Positions 1 to 9,049 of a DNA stretch of 64,000 nt are shown piece by piece. The stretch comes from Lachnoclostridium phytofermentans (lineage in GTDB: Bacteria > Bacillota > Clostridia > Lachnospirales > Lachnospiraceae): contig NZ_JPOF01000001.1 of assembly GCF_000733755.1 (NCBI RefSeq), positions 1-64,000 on the forward strand. The letters run 5' to 3'. A program made the position numbers and the translations under genes. A model generated the notes under the pieces. That model was given only the letters and a program-made list of their open reading frames with translations, did not search any database and had not been told where the DNA came from. Positions within the stretch are counted from its first letter, which is position 1. Each line of letters opens with the position of its first letter.

Positions 1-307
1 CAATCAGACTTTATGAAAGAGATAAAGTCTTCAATTTTTTCTTGATGACATGAATTGCCAGATCCCATCTTTAGGCTTACACCCCATCTTTTGATTATTT
101 ATGGTAATATAAATATCTTGTTTCAATTTATTATTCTTAACATATGTAGCAGATATTTCTGTTTGGTCGGTGTAAGGAATATCTTTGGTAGCACAATATA
201 TATTTAATAAATTCCTTCATTGTAAGATTTAAGTCTTTGAATTTTTTTCCGTCAAGATAGTTTGACATTTCTAATTCATTATTAGTACCGTGTGAATTAT
301 CTGCCAT
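1..307 (-). pseudogene. PD-(D/E)XK-like nuclease paralogue, frameshifted, runs off the left edge
   Basis: The ATG at 307 sits behind a strong AAGGAGGT site and overlaps the end of the next gene by 11 bases. The translation resembles the 297-1070 protein: an N-terminal NNE.E..NY.. segment, then a GSGNSCHQEKIEDF motif matching GAGNSVHQEKLPVF. Two single-base shifts break the frame. One is in a TT near 190-195, the other in a GGGG near 90. Removing one base from each restores a continuous reading frame with no stop. The invariant K..GxGNSxHQE pattern next to a hydrophobic strand suggests a restriction-type nuclease fold, but this is inference. The C-terminus lies outside the window. The breaks may be real decay or homopolymer sequencing errors. 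Confidence 0.6.
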
Positions 308-1070
308 ATCTTCCATACCTCCTTATTCTGCTTAAGTCATCTCCTAAACTTGCCCATTTTATTTGCATTACGTGGCGTCTGTCAGCAGTGTTTGGATTAT
401 AGTTTAAATTTCGATTCCATACTTGATAATTTAAATTACTAAAGTGTATAGTTGTGGAAGTGTTATTTTGTTCAAGCAAATAATCAATAATTTCGTCACG
501 ATTAGCCCATAAAGCGTTATTTATATTGCCGTGAAAAATTGCATCAACAGTTGGTGCAGGTGATACGTTACCTACAAATAAGACTCTATCAAAGAAACTG
601 ACTAAAAAATCGGTATTATCAAAAGCGTGATTAATAGATACTACCTTTGAATAGTTTGAAGATATCCATTCACTTGCGCTAATTCTATTGCCACCATTTC
701 CATCCGTAGAACCATCTCCATAGTGAAATTCTTTAAGATACGCAATAATTCTACTTTCCATTCCACAATTTCTAAGATAATTTTCAAATACAGGAAGTTT
801 TTCTTGGTGGACACTATTTCCGGCACCTTTTTTCACGCTGATGTATTTGGTTACATTATCAATCCTAATTGCAATATCTGGTTTAACCATGCCGGTGGGT
901 TTCGATGCATACATTTTACATCCATATAAGTCATCACATTCGAATAAAAACGAAATAAACTCTTGCATATTACCATTAAGATTTTCAAAATATTGCTTAC
1001 TGTTAATATAGTTAATTATTTCAGTTTCATTAGCGAAACCATCACTGTTGTCTCCAATAATTCTTGCCAT
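297..1070 (-). CDS. Putative PD-(D/E)XK-type nuclease-like protein
   Basis: Intact 257-residue protein, start supported by AAGGAGGC upstream of ATG 1070. I do not recognise a named family. Residues about 63-90 read KPDIAIRI...KYISVKKGAGNSVHQE: an acidic residue in one strand followed by VKK in the next, the usual layout of PD-(D/E)XK nuclease cores, with a GNSxHQE motif after it. The same signature recurs in the broken downstream paralogue, so these residues are conserved. It lies in one minus-strand run with the XRE regulator gene (12 bases upstream) and the ABC-3C genes. That placement fits a restriction or defence effector, but no methyltransferase is visible nearby. The C-terminus is arginine-rich (RIRRYGRYGR). 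Confidence 0.55.
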   Translation of the reverse strand: MARIIGDNSDGFANETEIINYINSKQYFENLNGNMQEFISFLFECDDLYGCKMYASKPTGMVKPDIAIRIDNVTKYISVKKGAGNSVHQEKLPVFENYLRNCGMESRIIAYLKEFHYGDGSTDGNGGNRISASEWISSNYSKVVSINHAFDNTDFLVSFFDRVLFVGNVSPAPTVDAIFHGNINNALWANRDEIIDYLLEQNNTSTTIHFSNLNYQVWNRNLNYNPNTADRRHVMQIKWASLGDDLSRIRRYGRYGR

Positions 1071-1082
1071 AACGGTGCCTCC

Positions 1083-1286
1083 TTAATCCTTGATTGTTTC
1101 CATGATGTCCTCTACCTTACAATCTAAGGCGGTACATACCTTTAAAAGGACATCCGTTGATATATTTGCTCCCTTGCCAGCTTGGCAATAGAAGCAGAAC
1201 TAATGCCTGCAAGTTCTCGCAAGTCTTTTTTTTTGCATTTCTTTGTCAATTAGCATTTTCCATAATTTGTTATAACTAATTCGCAT
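1083..1286 (-). pseudogene. XRE-family (HTH_26-like) regulator with two frameshifts
   Basis: The ATG at 1286 follows a GGAGG site. After removing one A from a run of nine near 1230 and restoring one G near 1175, the translation is a typical 67-residue Cro/C1-type regulator. It starts MRISYNKLWK, contains the recognition-helix region LRELAGISSASIAKL, and ends CKVEDIMETIKD. Such small regulators often control defence or restriction genes; here it sits between the ABC-3C ATPase and the nuclease-like genes. As written, both shifts destroy the protein, yet no nonsense codon is present in the corrected frame, so sequencing error is a real alternative to decay. Confidence 0.7.
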
Positions 1287-1301
1287 TGTATTCCTCCAAT
1301 T

Positions 1302-3142
1302 TTATTCCCTTGCATCCAACAGGAAACCATAACGACTATCTTTGAATTCACTCACATAATTATCATGTGTGAAATCAATAATCCTAATTCCAGCGGATTC
1401 AAAGTCGATTTTAGGTAAATTTCTTTTATTCTCCACAATAATTGTTTGCCCAACATCACAGTGATTGATGAAATATTGAAATAGATTAAATTTCATACTT
1501 TCTTTGTCATCTTCCGTTACACCTTCATCAAAACCATGAAGAGGTGTGTCAACGATAAATAGACCGGGATTATATTTTGATTTTTCGATAAAGTATTGGC
1601 GTAGTGATAAACCAGCCACTGTATTGATAAAGGAATGATACCCTTTGCCGTGACTGTCAGATTTAAAGTCACCATTAACAAGCAAGTCAAATTTACCCAT
1701 ATCAAACCCTGCTGTATTAAAAACCACGATAATGACACTCTGTAAAAATTTCATTGGCATAGTTTGCCATATCAATTGCAAAATTATCTGGAAAATGTTC
1801 TCTTGGTTTATATACAGATTTGAGTGTATCGGAGTCTTTCTTTTCAGTTTCCAAAACGACAGCATCCTCTAATTTTTTGGAAAATTCTTGAATTAAGGAA
1901 TAAGACTTTTGCAACTCAATATATTGTCTGTACTGGTCGGATTTTTTCTTTTAAAGAAGTAGTTTCCGGATTTAATTTGTCTGCAATTAAACCTTGAAGA
2001 TCTGAACGTTTAGTTTCCAAATTATGAATTTGCTCTTTTATATCGGAAAGTTCTGCGTTAATATGTGCTTCGCTTTTTTCCAATCCCTGCATTTGAACAA
2101 TTATACGAGAAAGTTCCTTTTTGGCAGATTCAGTATAATTAATAGAGGGCATCTTTTTATTGGAGTAGCACAGTATGGGCAATCTCGGTTTTAGGCATAT
2201 TTGCTCTGATTTTTTTCGCCTTCAGCAATAAAGGTAAGGCGTTTAATATCAGAGGAGTATTGTGTTTTTAATGCTTGGTATCGATTGAGAATCAAGCTAT
2301 GTTCAGAAGCTTTGTCTTGGCATTCTGTTATAGCAGATACAATAGCTGATAATTCGGTTAAAGCATTATTTAGGGATCCCTCGACCTCATTTAATCTGTC
2401 AATCGCTTTGTCTATCTCTTCTTCAACGTTGATTTCATCAAGACTATGAAGAGTTTCTTCCAAAATTTCTCGTTGTTGTGACCATTCCACAATTCTGTTA
2501 TGTGCAAAATCTTTGATAGCACCTCGTTTTGCAGCAGATATTTTATCAGAATCTTGCTCATTATGTTCTGAGAAGTCGTTTCCAGTAATCAAATATAACA
2601 GAGAAGAGAGAAAATAAACCTTCTCGGAGTTTTGTTTTTTCAGGTGTAATAATAGAATGTGGGTCATCTATATCATCTTCATTAAGATAAAATGAGCGAA
2701 GAATACGAAGCATGGTTAGATGCTTTCTTACGCCGTCTTTATTGTAGAGAACCTGCACATCCTGATTTATACCTAATAGCTTAAGCCAAAGAGATTGTAT
2801 TACAGGGCGAGAATTTCCTTTTGTTGTATCAAATTTCACATCATAATCTCCACTTGAAATTCCTTTCACTTCAGAGTTGACGGAAATAACATTCTTTCCG
2901 ACTTTACGAGTGAGAGATATAGCCCCTTGTAATGTTTGCAAAGTTACGGTGAAGGTGTCATATCCATTTTTCTTTTTCCCAAAAGGCTTAGTTCCACCCA
3001 TCAAAAATTTAATAGACTTTAAGATGGCAGACTTACCAGTATCGGATGCTCCACAGATAATATTTAATCCGGGATTTAATGATACACGGGATGTAGTTTT
3101 ATCTATACCAGAAGCAATAATTTCCTTTATATAAAATTCCAT
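1302..3142 (-). pseudogene. ABC-3C system SMC-like ATPase, six frameshifts
   Basis: Start ATG 3142 with AAAGGA. The N-terminal piece holds the Walker A region GASDTGKSA. A long coiled coil follows, with a CPYC pair at its hinge (near 2170-2185, visible only in the corrected frame). The C-terminal piece has a signature-like SHGKGYHSF and Walker B FIVDTP. This is the layout of the ABC ATPase of ABC-three-component systems. The frame breaks near 2645, 2213, 2190, 2160, 1955 and 1745, always in an A or T run, and no in-frame stop occurs between shifts. The corrected protein would be about 610 residues. It is non-functional as written unless the shifts are assembly errors. Confidence 0.8.
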
Positions 3143-3143
3143 A

Positions 3144-3593
3144 TCATTGATTCCTTTCTCTTGGCATTAAGGCAAAGTGGTTAAGGATGTCGACAATTTC
3201 TACTGTGTTCTTATCAGTAAGAAATTCCTTTGTTTTATATGCCAAGTTGATGTAATCAGCAGCATAACGAGTGGTCATTTCATCACAAATAGAAATCCCC
3301 TTATCTGTGATGGAATATGTGAATCCATCTGCTGATGTGTGAAGAGTTACTTCTTCGTTAAGTAACAATTCTTTAAGAGCAAGGGATACCTGCTCTCGTC
3401 TTACTGCATATTCCGAAAAATTAAACTCGTTTACACCATGTAAATTTATGGTTCCAACACCAAAGTCGGCAGCGTAAATTGTAATAAAATCAGAAGCAAC
3501 AATGCTGTCCTTTGTCATATTTTTTTCGTTTACATATAGTGTAAGAAGAATACGAAGTGATATTTCGAATGTAGAGTTGAAAATATTATTCAT
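3144..3593 (-). CDS. ABC-3C system middle component MC2
   Basis: A 149-residue protein that opens MNNIFNSTFEISLRILL, the usual start of the MC2 family of ABC-three-component systems. ATG 3593 is chosen over ATG 3599 for that reason. A winged-helix-like core follows, with conserved FSEYAVRREQVSLAL and a C-terminal FALMPRE segment. The family is known only as the linker between the ATPase and the C-terminal-domain protein of a predicted conflict system. Its start overlaps the end of the 3586-4560 gene and its stop lies next to the ATPase start, so the three genes are translationally coupled. Intact, unlike the ATPase. Confidence 0.85.
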   Translation of the reverse strand: MNNIFNSTFEISLRILLTLYVNEKNMTKDSIVASDFITIYAADFGVGTINLHGVNEFNFSEYAVRREQVSLALKELLLNEEVTLHTSADGFTYSITDKGISICDEMTTRYAADYINLAYKTKEFLTDKNTVEIVDILNHFALMPRERNQ

Positions 3594-4560
3594 AATCATC
3601 CGTCCAATCTATTTCTAATAAATGGCATACGCCCTTTCTCTCTTTAGGACCTATAAGACGTTCGCATTGGTCAACAACAGATGTGGTTTTACAATGAATC
3701 ACTGTCTTGAGAACTTCGACTAAGCGTTTAAATCCGTTATCATATTCGTCACGAAGGGTATCACTTATATAATCGTATGTTTCAGATTTCCACGTTTTCA
3801 TTTCTATATCTGGATTAGCAAAAGATTCTCGTAAAATTCTATCTATGCGAATAGCACTGTAATAATTGATACGTTGTTCCTCAAAATTATCTCTATATTT
3901 ACGTTTTAAAGATGGAACATCGTCAATTGTAATCTTGGAACTTCCTAAAGCTTCTGCGTATGCGTTGAGAAGTTGAGCAATATAAAATCCTTCTTCATCC
4001 GCTATTCCTTCCGGAGGTAGTAGTTGAGGTGGTAATTCTATAATTGTATTGTCAATATGTATTTTGTTATCTCTAGGGTCGTAATAAAAACTTTTACTCA
4101 GTTCGTCAGCATTATTAATTTTATCTTTAGTATCTTTAATAATAGGTTCATCGTCAATTTGGTCATGAAGAATTGCTACAAACAAATCTGCACAAGCATA
4201 CCCGATATCACCTTCTTCAGAATTAAACTGGGGAAGGTGATTTTTAATATCTTTTTCGATGTTAAGCTGTGTATCCTCATCAAATTGTTGTATGTATTTT
4301 GCAAACTTATTGGTATCACGCTTCTGATATACCACTCTTAATTTTTTTACATTAAGATTTCCACCACGAAATAGCCTTTCAATGGTGTCTTGTTGTAATG
4401 AATCAAAAGGATTGTATTTATCATTCTTTTCTTGTGCTAATTCTTCCTTGGTAGAAGGATCCCTCATAATGCTATCAAAAAGTAGCAGAAAATACTGGTA
4501 TTGAGAATCCGTACCAGCACAATTATTGTAAAGAATTTGTGCAAAGTCTTTAAACAGCAT
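3586..4560 (-). CDS. ABC-3C system C-terminal-domain (CTD) component
   Basis: A 324-residue soluble acidic protein, start ATG 4560 behind AAAGGAG. Its position as first gene before MC2 and the ATPase, and the closing segment VCHLLEIDWTDDYE, fit the third component of ABC-3C systems, which carries a variable N-terminal effector or sensor region and a conserved C-terminal domain. I see no classic nuclease motif in the N-terminal half. The role is therefore inferred from context: sensing or effector part of an ATP-driven defence complex. Transcription starts in the region 4561-4700 on the minus strand, away from the prophage. Confidence 0.75.
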   Translation of the reverse strand: MLFKDFAQILYNNCAGTDSQYQYFLLLFDSIMRDPSTKEELAQEKNDKYNPFDSLQQDTIERLFRGGNLNVKKLRVVYQKRDTNKFAKYIQQFDEDTQLNIEKDIKNHLPQFNSEEGDIGYACADLFVAILHDQIDDEPIIKDTKDKINNADELSKSFYYDPRDNKIHIDNTIIELPPQLLPPEGIADEEGFYIAQLLNAYAEALGSSKITIDDVPSLKRKYRDNFEEQRINYYSAIRIDRILRESFANPDIEMKTWKSETYDYISDTLRDEYDNGFKRLVEVLKTVIHCKTTSVVDQCERLIGPKERKGVCHLLEIDWTDDYE

Positions 4561-4842
4561 TTATTTGCTCCTTTCGATTTTCCGAACCCTTCCGATTGCT
4601 TCCGTGCAATTCCGAAAAAGACTTCTGAAAAATACTAAAATGTAGATAGTGGAAGTTACAAACATGTGTAAGTGTAACTCGCTTTATTAAGTATATCACA
4701 AAAATGTACATTTTACCAGAAGTTCAAATTTGCGTTTGTAAATTTTGTGTGTGCATTCAAAAATCAGAACTGTTGAACATGTGTAGATAGTGATATTCAC
4801 AACAATCAATATCACAAGGCCTGATTAGCTATAGGGCATTGG

Positions 4843-4961
4843 GATACAAATATCGAGCCAACCACAGTACAAGCTGTGGAAGGTACGATAGAAGTACCCT
4901 TATTTTCCTATGCTCTTTTTCAGGCAAGATGGTCGGTACTTCTAAAGCACCGGCCATTTTT
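4843..4961 (+). ncRNA. Structured phage leader RNA ending in an intrinsic terminator
   Basis: Three small hairpins stand in a row: GATA/TATC (4843-4854), CCACAG/CTGTGG with a 6-base loop (4862-4879) and GGTAC/GTACC (4882-4898). A terminator follows with stem TGGTCGGT/ACCGGCCA (4930-4956) and a run of five T. The arrangement looks like an attenuated leader or short RNA ahead of the sigma-like gene at 5008. No protein is encoded; a 63-codon frame across it lacks a ribosome site. No known RNA family was recognised. Confidence 0.5.
4930..4961 (+). terminator. Intrinsic terminator before the first prophage gene
   Basis: An 8-bp stem (one G-U pair) with an 11-base loop, followed directly by TTTTT. 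It lies 46 bases before the first phage start codon, so early transcription must start downstream, read through, or be attenuated here. Confidence 0.7.
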
Positions 4962-5007
4962 GTACCCTTTGCCCTTCCGCTGAGAATCAGGCGGAAAGGA
5001 CAAGAGA

Positions 5008-5493
5008 ATGAAGTTGAAGATTCGTTATGAAGAAAAGTATGAAACTGTGGAGGTTAACAGCGAAGAAATGTGGGTCAGCCTGTCTTTGGAAGGAGGAGAA
5101 AATCTCACTCAAGAAGAGAAGGAAACGATGATTCAGGATGCTTTTGAAGAGAAGTTTAATAAGCCTGAATACAACAACTGGCACAAATTTGACCGTCATC
5201 GTGGGAACTTAAAAAAGCAGTTCAGAAAAGATGATGAAGATGCTGATGAAAGTGATGGCTTGGATACTGTTGGGGATTACTCACAGGAAGAAGAACGTAC
5301 TCGCAAATATGAATACGAGGATTTGTGCCAAAGAATCCGTGCTGTATTAAAGCCTAATTTTGCAGAGGTCATAATTGCCATGTGTTTGGATGATATGACA
5401 CCGGAAGAATATGCAGCTACCACAGGAGAAAAGAGAGATACCGTCTATAAACGATTACAGAGAGCCAAGAAAAAATTTAAAGAATTTTTCTAA
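5008..5493 (+). CDS. Sigma-70-like phage transcription factor
   Basis: A 161-residue protein, start ATG 5008 with GGAAAGGAC upstream. The C-terminal 50 residues (about 105-160) form a sigma region-4-type HTH: a helix with VIIAMCLDDMTPEEYAATTG and a recognition helix KRDTVYKRLQRAKKKF. The N-terminal half is acidic and lacks region 2, so it probably binds RNA polymerase or DNA as a partial sigma or activator. It is the first gene of the prophage, behind a terminated leader, which fits an early switch. Its stop is followed at once by the first copy of the phage hairpin repeat (5496-5536). Confidence 0.65.
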   Translation: MKLKIRYEEKYETVEVNSEEMWVSLSLEGGENLTQEEKETMIQDAFEEKFNKPEYNNWHKFDRHRGNLKKQFRKDDEDADESDGLDTVGDYSQEEERTRKYEYEDLCQRIRAVLKPNFAEVIIAMCLDDMTPEEYAATTGEKRDTVYKRLQRAKKKFKEFF

Positions 5494-5495
5494 AA

Positions 5496-5536
5496 CTGTC
5501 CAATCTGCCCCCCTCCCAAGGCTAACAGGTAGAGGG
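5496..5536 (+). repeat. Phage leader hairpin repeat, copy 1
   Basis: Conserved CTGTCCAATCTG at 5496-5507, then a hairpin with left arm 5509-5517, loop AAGGCTAACA and right arm GGTAGAGGG (5528-5536). The same block occurs at 33215-33255 and 37768-37808. Loop and 5' tag are conserved while the arms vary. Copy 1 lies between the sigma-like gene and the antirepressor. Confidence 0.7.
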
Positions 5537-5569
5537 TCAACCTCAAATAAATTACAGGAGGTAATTCTT

Positions 5570-6370
5570 ATGAGCGAATTACAGATTTTTAAGAATGCGG
5601 AATTTGGCTCTGTTCGCACAATTGCTATTGATAGTGAGCCATATTTTGTGGGTAAAGACATAGCTGTTATTTTAGGGTACAGCAATCCAAGAGATGCTCT
5701 GGCAAAGCACGTTGATGATGAAGATAAGGGGGTAGCAAAATGCGACACCCTTGGTGGAATCCAAGATTTAACGGTTATCAATGAGTCCGGTCTTTACAGC
5801 CTTATTCTTTCGAGTAAGCTACCGACTGCTAAAAAGTTCAAACGCTGGGTTACAAGTGAAGTTCTCCCTGCTATTCGTAGACATGGTATTTACGCAGTAG
5901 ATGAGGTGTTGAATAACCCAGACATGCTGATTGCAGCACTTACAGAGTTGAAGGAAGAGCGTGCAAGAATGAAGGCTTTAATGGAAACTGTAGCTGTTCA
6001 GAATCAGCAGATTGTGGAGATGAAACCAAAAGCCAGTTATTACGATGTGGTGCTTAATTGTAAAGACCTTGTAGCAATCTCTGTTATTGCAAAGGATTAT
6101 GGTTGGAGCGCTAATCGTATGAATCAGTATCTTCACGAAAAAGGAGTACAGTACAAACAGGGCAATAAAATATGGCTATTGTATCAGAAGTATGCCGAGA
6201 TGGGTTATACCAATACCAAGACACACAGTTATCCCGGTAGTGATGGCTCGATGCACACAGCCTTTCATACTTATTGGACACAAGCAGGCCGCCTTTTCAT
6301 TTATGGGCTGTTAAAGGCAGATGGTATTTTACCTACAATGGAACAGGAGGAAAGTTATGGCGATAGATAA
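5570..6370 (+). CDS. Phage antirepressor (BRO-N plus KilAC)
   Basis: Start ATG 5570 with CAGGAGG seven bases upstream; 266 residues. Residues 1-105 are a BRO-N domain (FKNAEFGSVRTIAID, then YFVGKDIAVILGYSNPRDAL and the KKFKRWVTSEVLPAIRRHG signature). A coiled linker follows, then a KilA C-terminal domain (about 155-255). Proteins of this type counter the prophage repressor during induction. It follows hairpin repeat copy 1, which may control its translation. The stop overlaps the next start, so the two genes are coupled. Confidence 0.9.
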   Translation: MSELQIFKNAEFGSVRTIAIDSEPYFVGKDIAVILGYSNPRDALAKHVDDEDKGVAKCDTLGGIQDLTVINESGLYSLILSSKLPTAKKFKRWVTSEVLPAIRRHGIYAVDEVLNNPDMLIAALTELKEERARMKALMETVAVQNQQIVEMKPKASYYDVVLNCKDLVAISVIAKDYGWSANRMNQYLHEKGVQYKQGNKIWLLYQKYAEMGYTNTKTHSYPGSDGSMHTAFHTYWTQAGRLFIYGLLKADGILPTMEQEESYGDR

Positions 6371-6785
6371 ATTTAACGCAGAGGGTTATTATGACCCGGT
6401 TGTATTTGAGGCTTTAACAAAAATTGAAAAGGAAGAGCGTGCGGCAAGAAAGGCCGCCGCTTTCCGACCTATGGTGTATGTGTGCAGTCCATATGCCGGG
6501 GATATTGATAAAAACACAGCTAACGCAAGGATGTATTCCCGTTTTGCTGTAGCCAAAAATACGATTCCACTTGCTCCACATCTATTACTGCCACAGTACA
6601 TTTCGGAAGAACACGAGAGAGGTCTTGCTATGTTTATGAATAAGGTTTTTCTCGGTAAGTGTGATGAATTATGGGTATTTGGCAGCAGTATTTCGTCCGG
6701 GATGTCAGAAGAGATTGAATTGGCAGGTAAGATGAGAAAGAAAATCAGATATTTTACTGAGGAATTGCAGGAGGTGGAACAGTAA
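6357..6785 (+). CDS. DUF4406-like phage protein (nucleoside-metabolism fold)
   Basis: A 142-residue protein, ATG 6357 behind AGGAGG, overlapping the antirepressor end. The stretch MVYVCSPYAGDIDKN near residue 38, with later LAPHLLLPQY and DELWVFGSSISSGM, matches the nucleoside deoxyribosyltransferase-like DUF4406 pattern found in many phages. The family probably acts on nucleotides or their derivatives; the exact reaction is not known. The gene ends exactly where the primase-helicase begins (ATG 6785), indicating one early operon. Confidence 0.65.
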   Translation: MAIDKFNAEGYYDPVVFEALTKIEKEERAARKAAAFRPMVYVCSPYAGDIDKNTANARMYSRFAVAKNTIPLAPHLLLPQYISEEHERGLAMFMNKVFLGKCDELWVFGSSISSGMSEEIELAGKMRKKIRYFTEELQEVEQ

Positions 6786-9031
6786 TGAGATTAACGATTT
6801 ATACGGCAGATTGCGTTGGCAGTCTGTCTAACTGTGTTTATCCAAATAAACATATTATTACGGATGAGGCTGCTATGAACGTAGCAATGAAGTATGACCA
6901 TGTGACGGCTGCATATAAGGATAATTACCGTAATAATTCCAATTTTATTACAGCTGATAATGTTCCTCTTGATTGTGACAATGACCATAGTGATAATCCA
7001 GCCGAATGGATTACACCTTTTGAAGTGGCTATGGCATTTCCTGATGTTGCTTTTGTAGCTGTGTATAGTAGAAACCATATGAAAGTAAAAGACGGTAGGT
7101 CTGCCCGTCCAAGATTTCATGCGTATTTTATTATCCCGGAAGTAACAGACTCCAAGGAATATACACTTCTTAAGAAGAGGATTGCAGCCTCTTTTCCCTA
7201 CTTCGATAGCAATGCACTTGATAGTGCAAGACTGCTTTTCGGTGTAGCAGAACCACAGGTGGAATTTTACGAAGGCAGCAGTAACATCATTGATTTCCTT
7301 GATGATCAGGAATTTGATGCTTGGGATAATCAGCAATCGGAAGTTCCACAGGGCAAGAGAAATAATACAATGTCCCATTATGCCGGGAAAATCATCAAAC
7401 GCTATGGAGATACCGATGAGACATATCAGCTTTATTTACAAAAGGCTGAAAAATGTAATCCTCCACTTGAAGATGCTGAACTTAAGACCATATGGAATAG
7501 TGCCTTAAAGTTTGGTGCGAAGGTATCATCTCAAGAAGGATATATTTCACCAGAACAGTATAATGCAGATTTTGAATTAAAGCCGGATGATTTCTCCGAT
7601 GTAGGACAGGCTGTGGTGCTTGCAAGAGAATATAACGAAAGTCTCAGATATTCCCCTTCCACAGGTTACCTTGTTTATAATGGTAGCTTTTGGGAAGAGT
7701 CGGATCCTTTGTCACAGGCTGTTGCACAGGAACTTACTACCAGACAGCTTGCCGAGGCAGAGGTTGAAATCAAGAAAAGATTAAAAGAAATGGAACAAAA
7801 CGGTGCCTTTAAAATCTTGGCTCAGATGGGTGCGAATAAAGCGGTGTCTGCTTTTAATGAAGTGCAGGCTCGTTCCTTTGAACTGTATGAGGATGCCATC
7901 AATTATAAAAAGTATGCCATCAAACGCAGGGATTCCAAGTACATCTCCTCTGCTCTAAAAGAAGTTAGACCAATGGTGGGTATTACCCAGAACCTACTTG
8001 ATGAAGATGAGTTCTTGCTCAATACTCCCGGTGGTACTTGTGACCTTCGTAAAGGTGCAAGTGATATCCGTGAACATAATGCTTTTGATTACATTACCAA
8101 GCAGACAGCTGTGGATGCAGATACTGTGGGTGCAGACTTATGGGAGGATGCTCTTAATACATTCTTCTACAAAGACAAAGCACTCATTGATTATGTGCAG
8201 AAAATCGTAGGTTTGTCTGCTATCGGCAAGGTATATGTAGAGGCTTTGATTATTGCATATGGAGAAGGACGTAACGGTAAATCTACTTTTTGGAATGTGG
8301 TATCTCGTGTACTTGGTACTTATAGCGGTAATATTTCTGCTGATGTGCTGACCGTTGGGTGTAAAAGAAATGTGAAACCGGAACTTGCCGAGGCCAAGGG
8401 CAAAAGACTGCTCATTGCAGCTGAATTGGAAGAAGGTATGAGACTTAACACATCTAATGTAAAGCAGCTTTGTTCTACGGATGAAATCTATGCTGAGAAG
8501 AAATACAAAGCACCATTTTCCTATATCCCAAGCCACACGCTTGTGCTTTACACCAATCACTTACCGAAGGTCGGTGCCATTGATAAAGGTACATGGCGAA
8601 GACTGATAGTGATTCCGTTTCAGGCAAAGATTGAAGGCAGTAACGATGTGAAGAATTTTGCTGATTATCTTTTTGAGAATGCTGGTGGTGCGATACTTTC
8701 TTGGGTCATTGCGGGTGCGAAAAAGGTAATCGAGGATAATTACCATATTGAACCTCCACAGAAGGTACAGGATGCCATTCGTAAGTATAAAGAAAATAAT
8801 GACTGGATGTCACATTTCCTTATGGAGTGTTGTGAGGTGGATGAAAGCTATACTGCAAAATCGGGAGAAGTCTATAACTCATATCGTTCGTATTGCACGC
8901 AGGTGGGTGACTTTATTCGCAGTACGGCTGATTTTTACACGGCCTTGGAAAGCAACGGATTCGACCGTAAAAAAACAAGGGATTGCAACCTTATAATCGG
9001 TCTTCGATTAAAGTCAGATTTCCTTGAATAA
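6785..9031 (+). CDS. Phage primase-helicase (AEP plus D5/P4-type helicase)
   Basis: A 748-residue protein. The N-terminal third carries primase-polymerase features: DCDND near residue 64 and a PRFHAYFIIP strand. The C-terminal half is a D5/P4-family superfamily-3 helicase with Walker A GEGRNGKST, a downstream IAAELEEG acidic segment and the sensor LYTNHLPKV. It should prime and unwind phage DNA. The AT-rich inverted repeat directly after its stop (9050-9147) is a plausible origin. It overlaps the previous gene by one base; codon use matches the other phage genes. Confidence 0.88.
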   Translation: MRLTIYTADCVGSLSNCVYPNKHIITDEAAMNVAMKYDHVTAAYKDNYRNNSNFITADNVPLDCDNDHSDNPAEWITPFEVAMAFPDVAFVAVYSRNHMKVKDGRSARPRFHAYFIIPEVTDSKEYTLLKKRIAASFPYFDSNALDSARLLFGVAEPQVEFYEGSSNIIDFLDDQEFDAWDNQQSEVPQGKRNNTMSHYAGKIIKRYGDTDETYQLYLQKAEKCNPPLEDAELKTIWNSALKFGAKVSSQEGYISPEQYNADFELKPDDFSDVGQAVVLAREYNESLRYSPSTGYLVYNGSFWEESDPLSQAVAQELTTRQLAEAEVEIKKRLKEMEQNGAFKILAQMGANKAVSAFNEVQARSFELYEDAINYKKYAIKRRDSKYISSALKEVRPMVGITQNLLDEDEFLLNTPGGTCDLRKGASDIREHNAFDYITKQTAVDADTVGADLWEDALNTFFYKDKALIDYVQKIVGLSAIGKVYVEALIIAYGEGRNGKSTFWNVVSRVLGTYSGNISADVLTVGCKRNVKPELAEAKGKRLLIAAELEEGMRLNTSNVKQLCSTDEIYAEKKYKAPFSYIPSHTLVLYTNHLPKVGAIDKGTWRRLIVIPFQAKIEGSNDVKNFADYLFENAGGAILSWVIAGAKKVIEDNYHIEPPQKVQDAIRKYKENNDWMSHFLMECCEVDESYTAKSGEVYNSYRSYCTQVGDFIRSTADFYTALESNGFDRKKTRDCNLIIGLRLKSDFLE

Positions 9032-9049
9032 AAGCATTTATTCTTTAGT

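Larger units (their letters stand above)
4561..5007. other. Intergenic junction between ABC-3C locus and prophage
   Basis: No gene is convincing here. The left part must hold the minus-strand promoter of the ABC-3C genes. The motif TGTAGATAGTG occurs twice (near 4641 and 4782) and AACATGTGTA twice (near 4660 and 4777); their function is unknown, and they could be operator or attachment-site sequences. The right part (4843-4961) carries the structured RNA and terminator listed separately. The left prophage end (attL) is expected in this interval, but a serine-recombinase core is too short to identify by eye. Confidence 0.5.

Noticed and set aside
4839-5030. 63-codon open frame before the sigma-like gene
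   Set aside because: No ribosome site, runs through the hairpins and the terminator, and composition is not protein-like.
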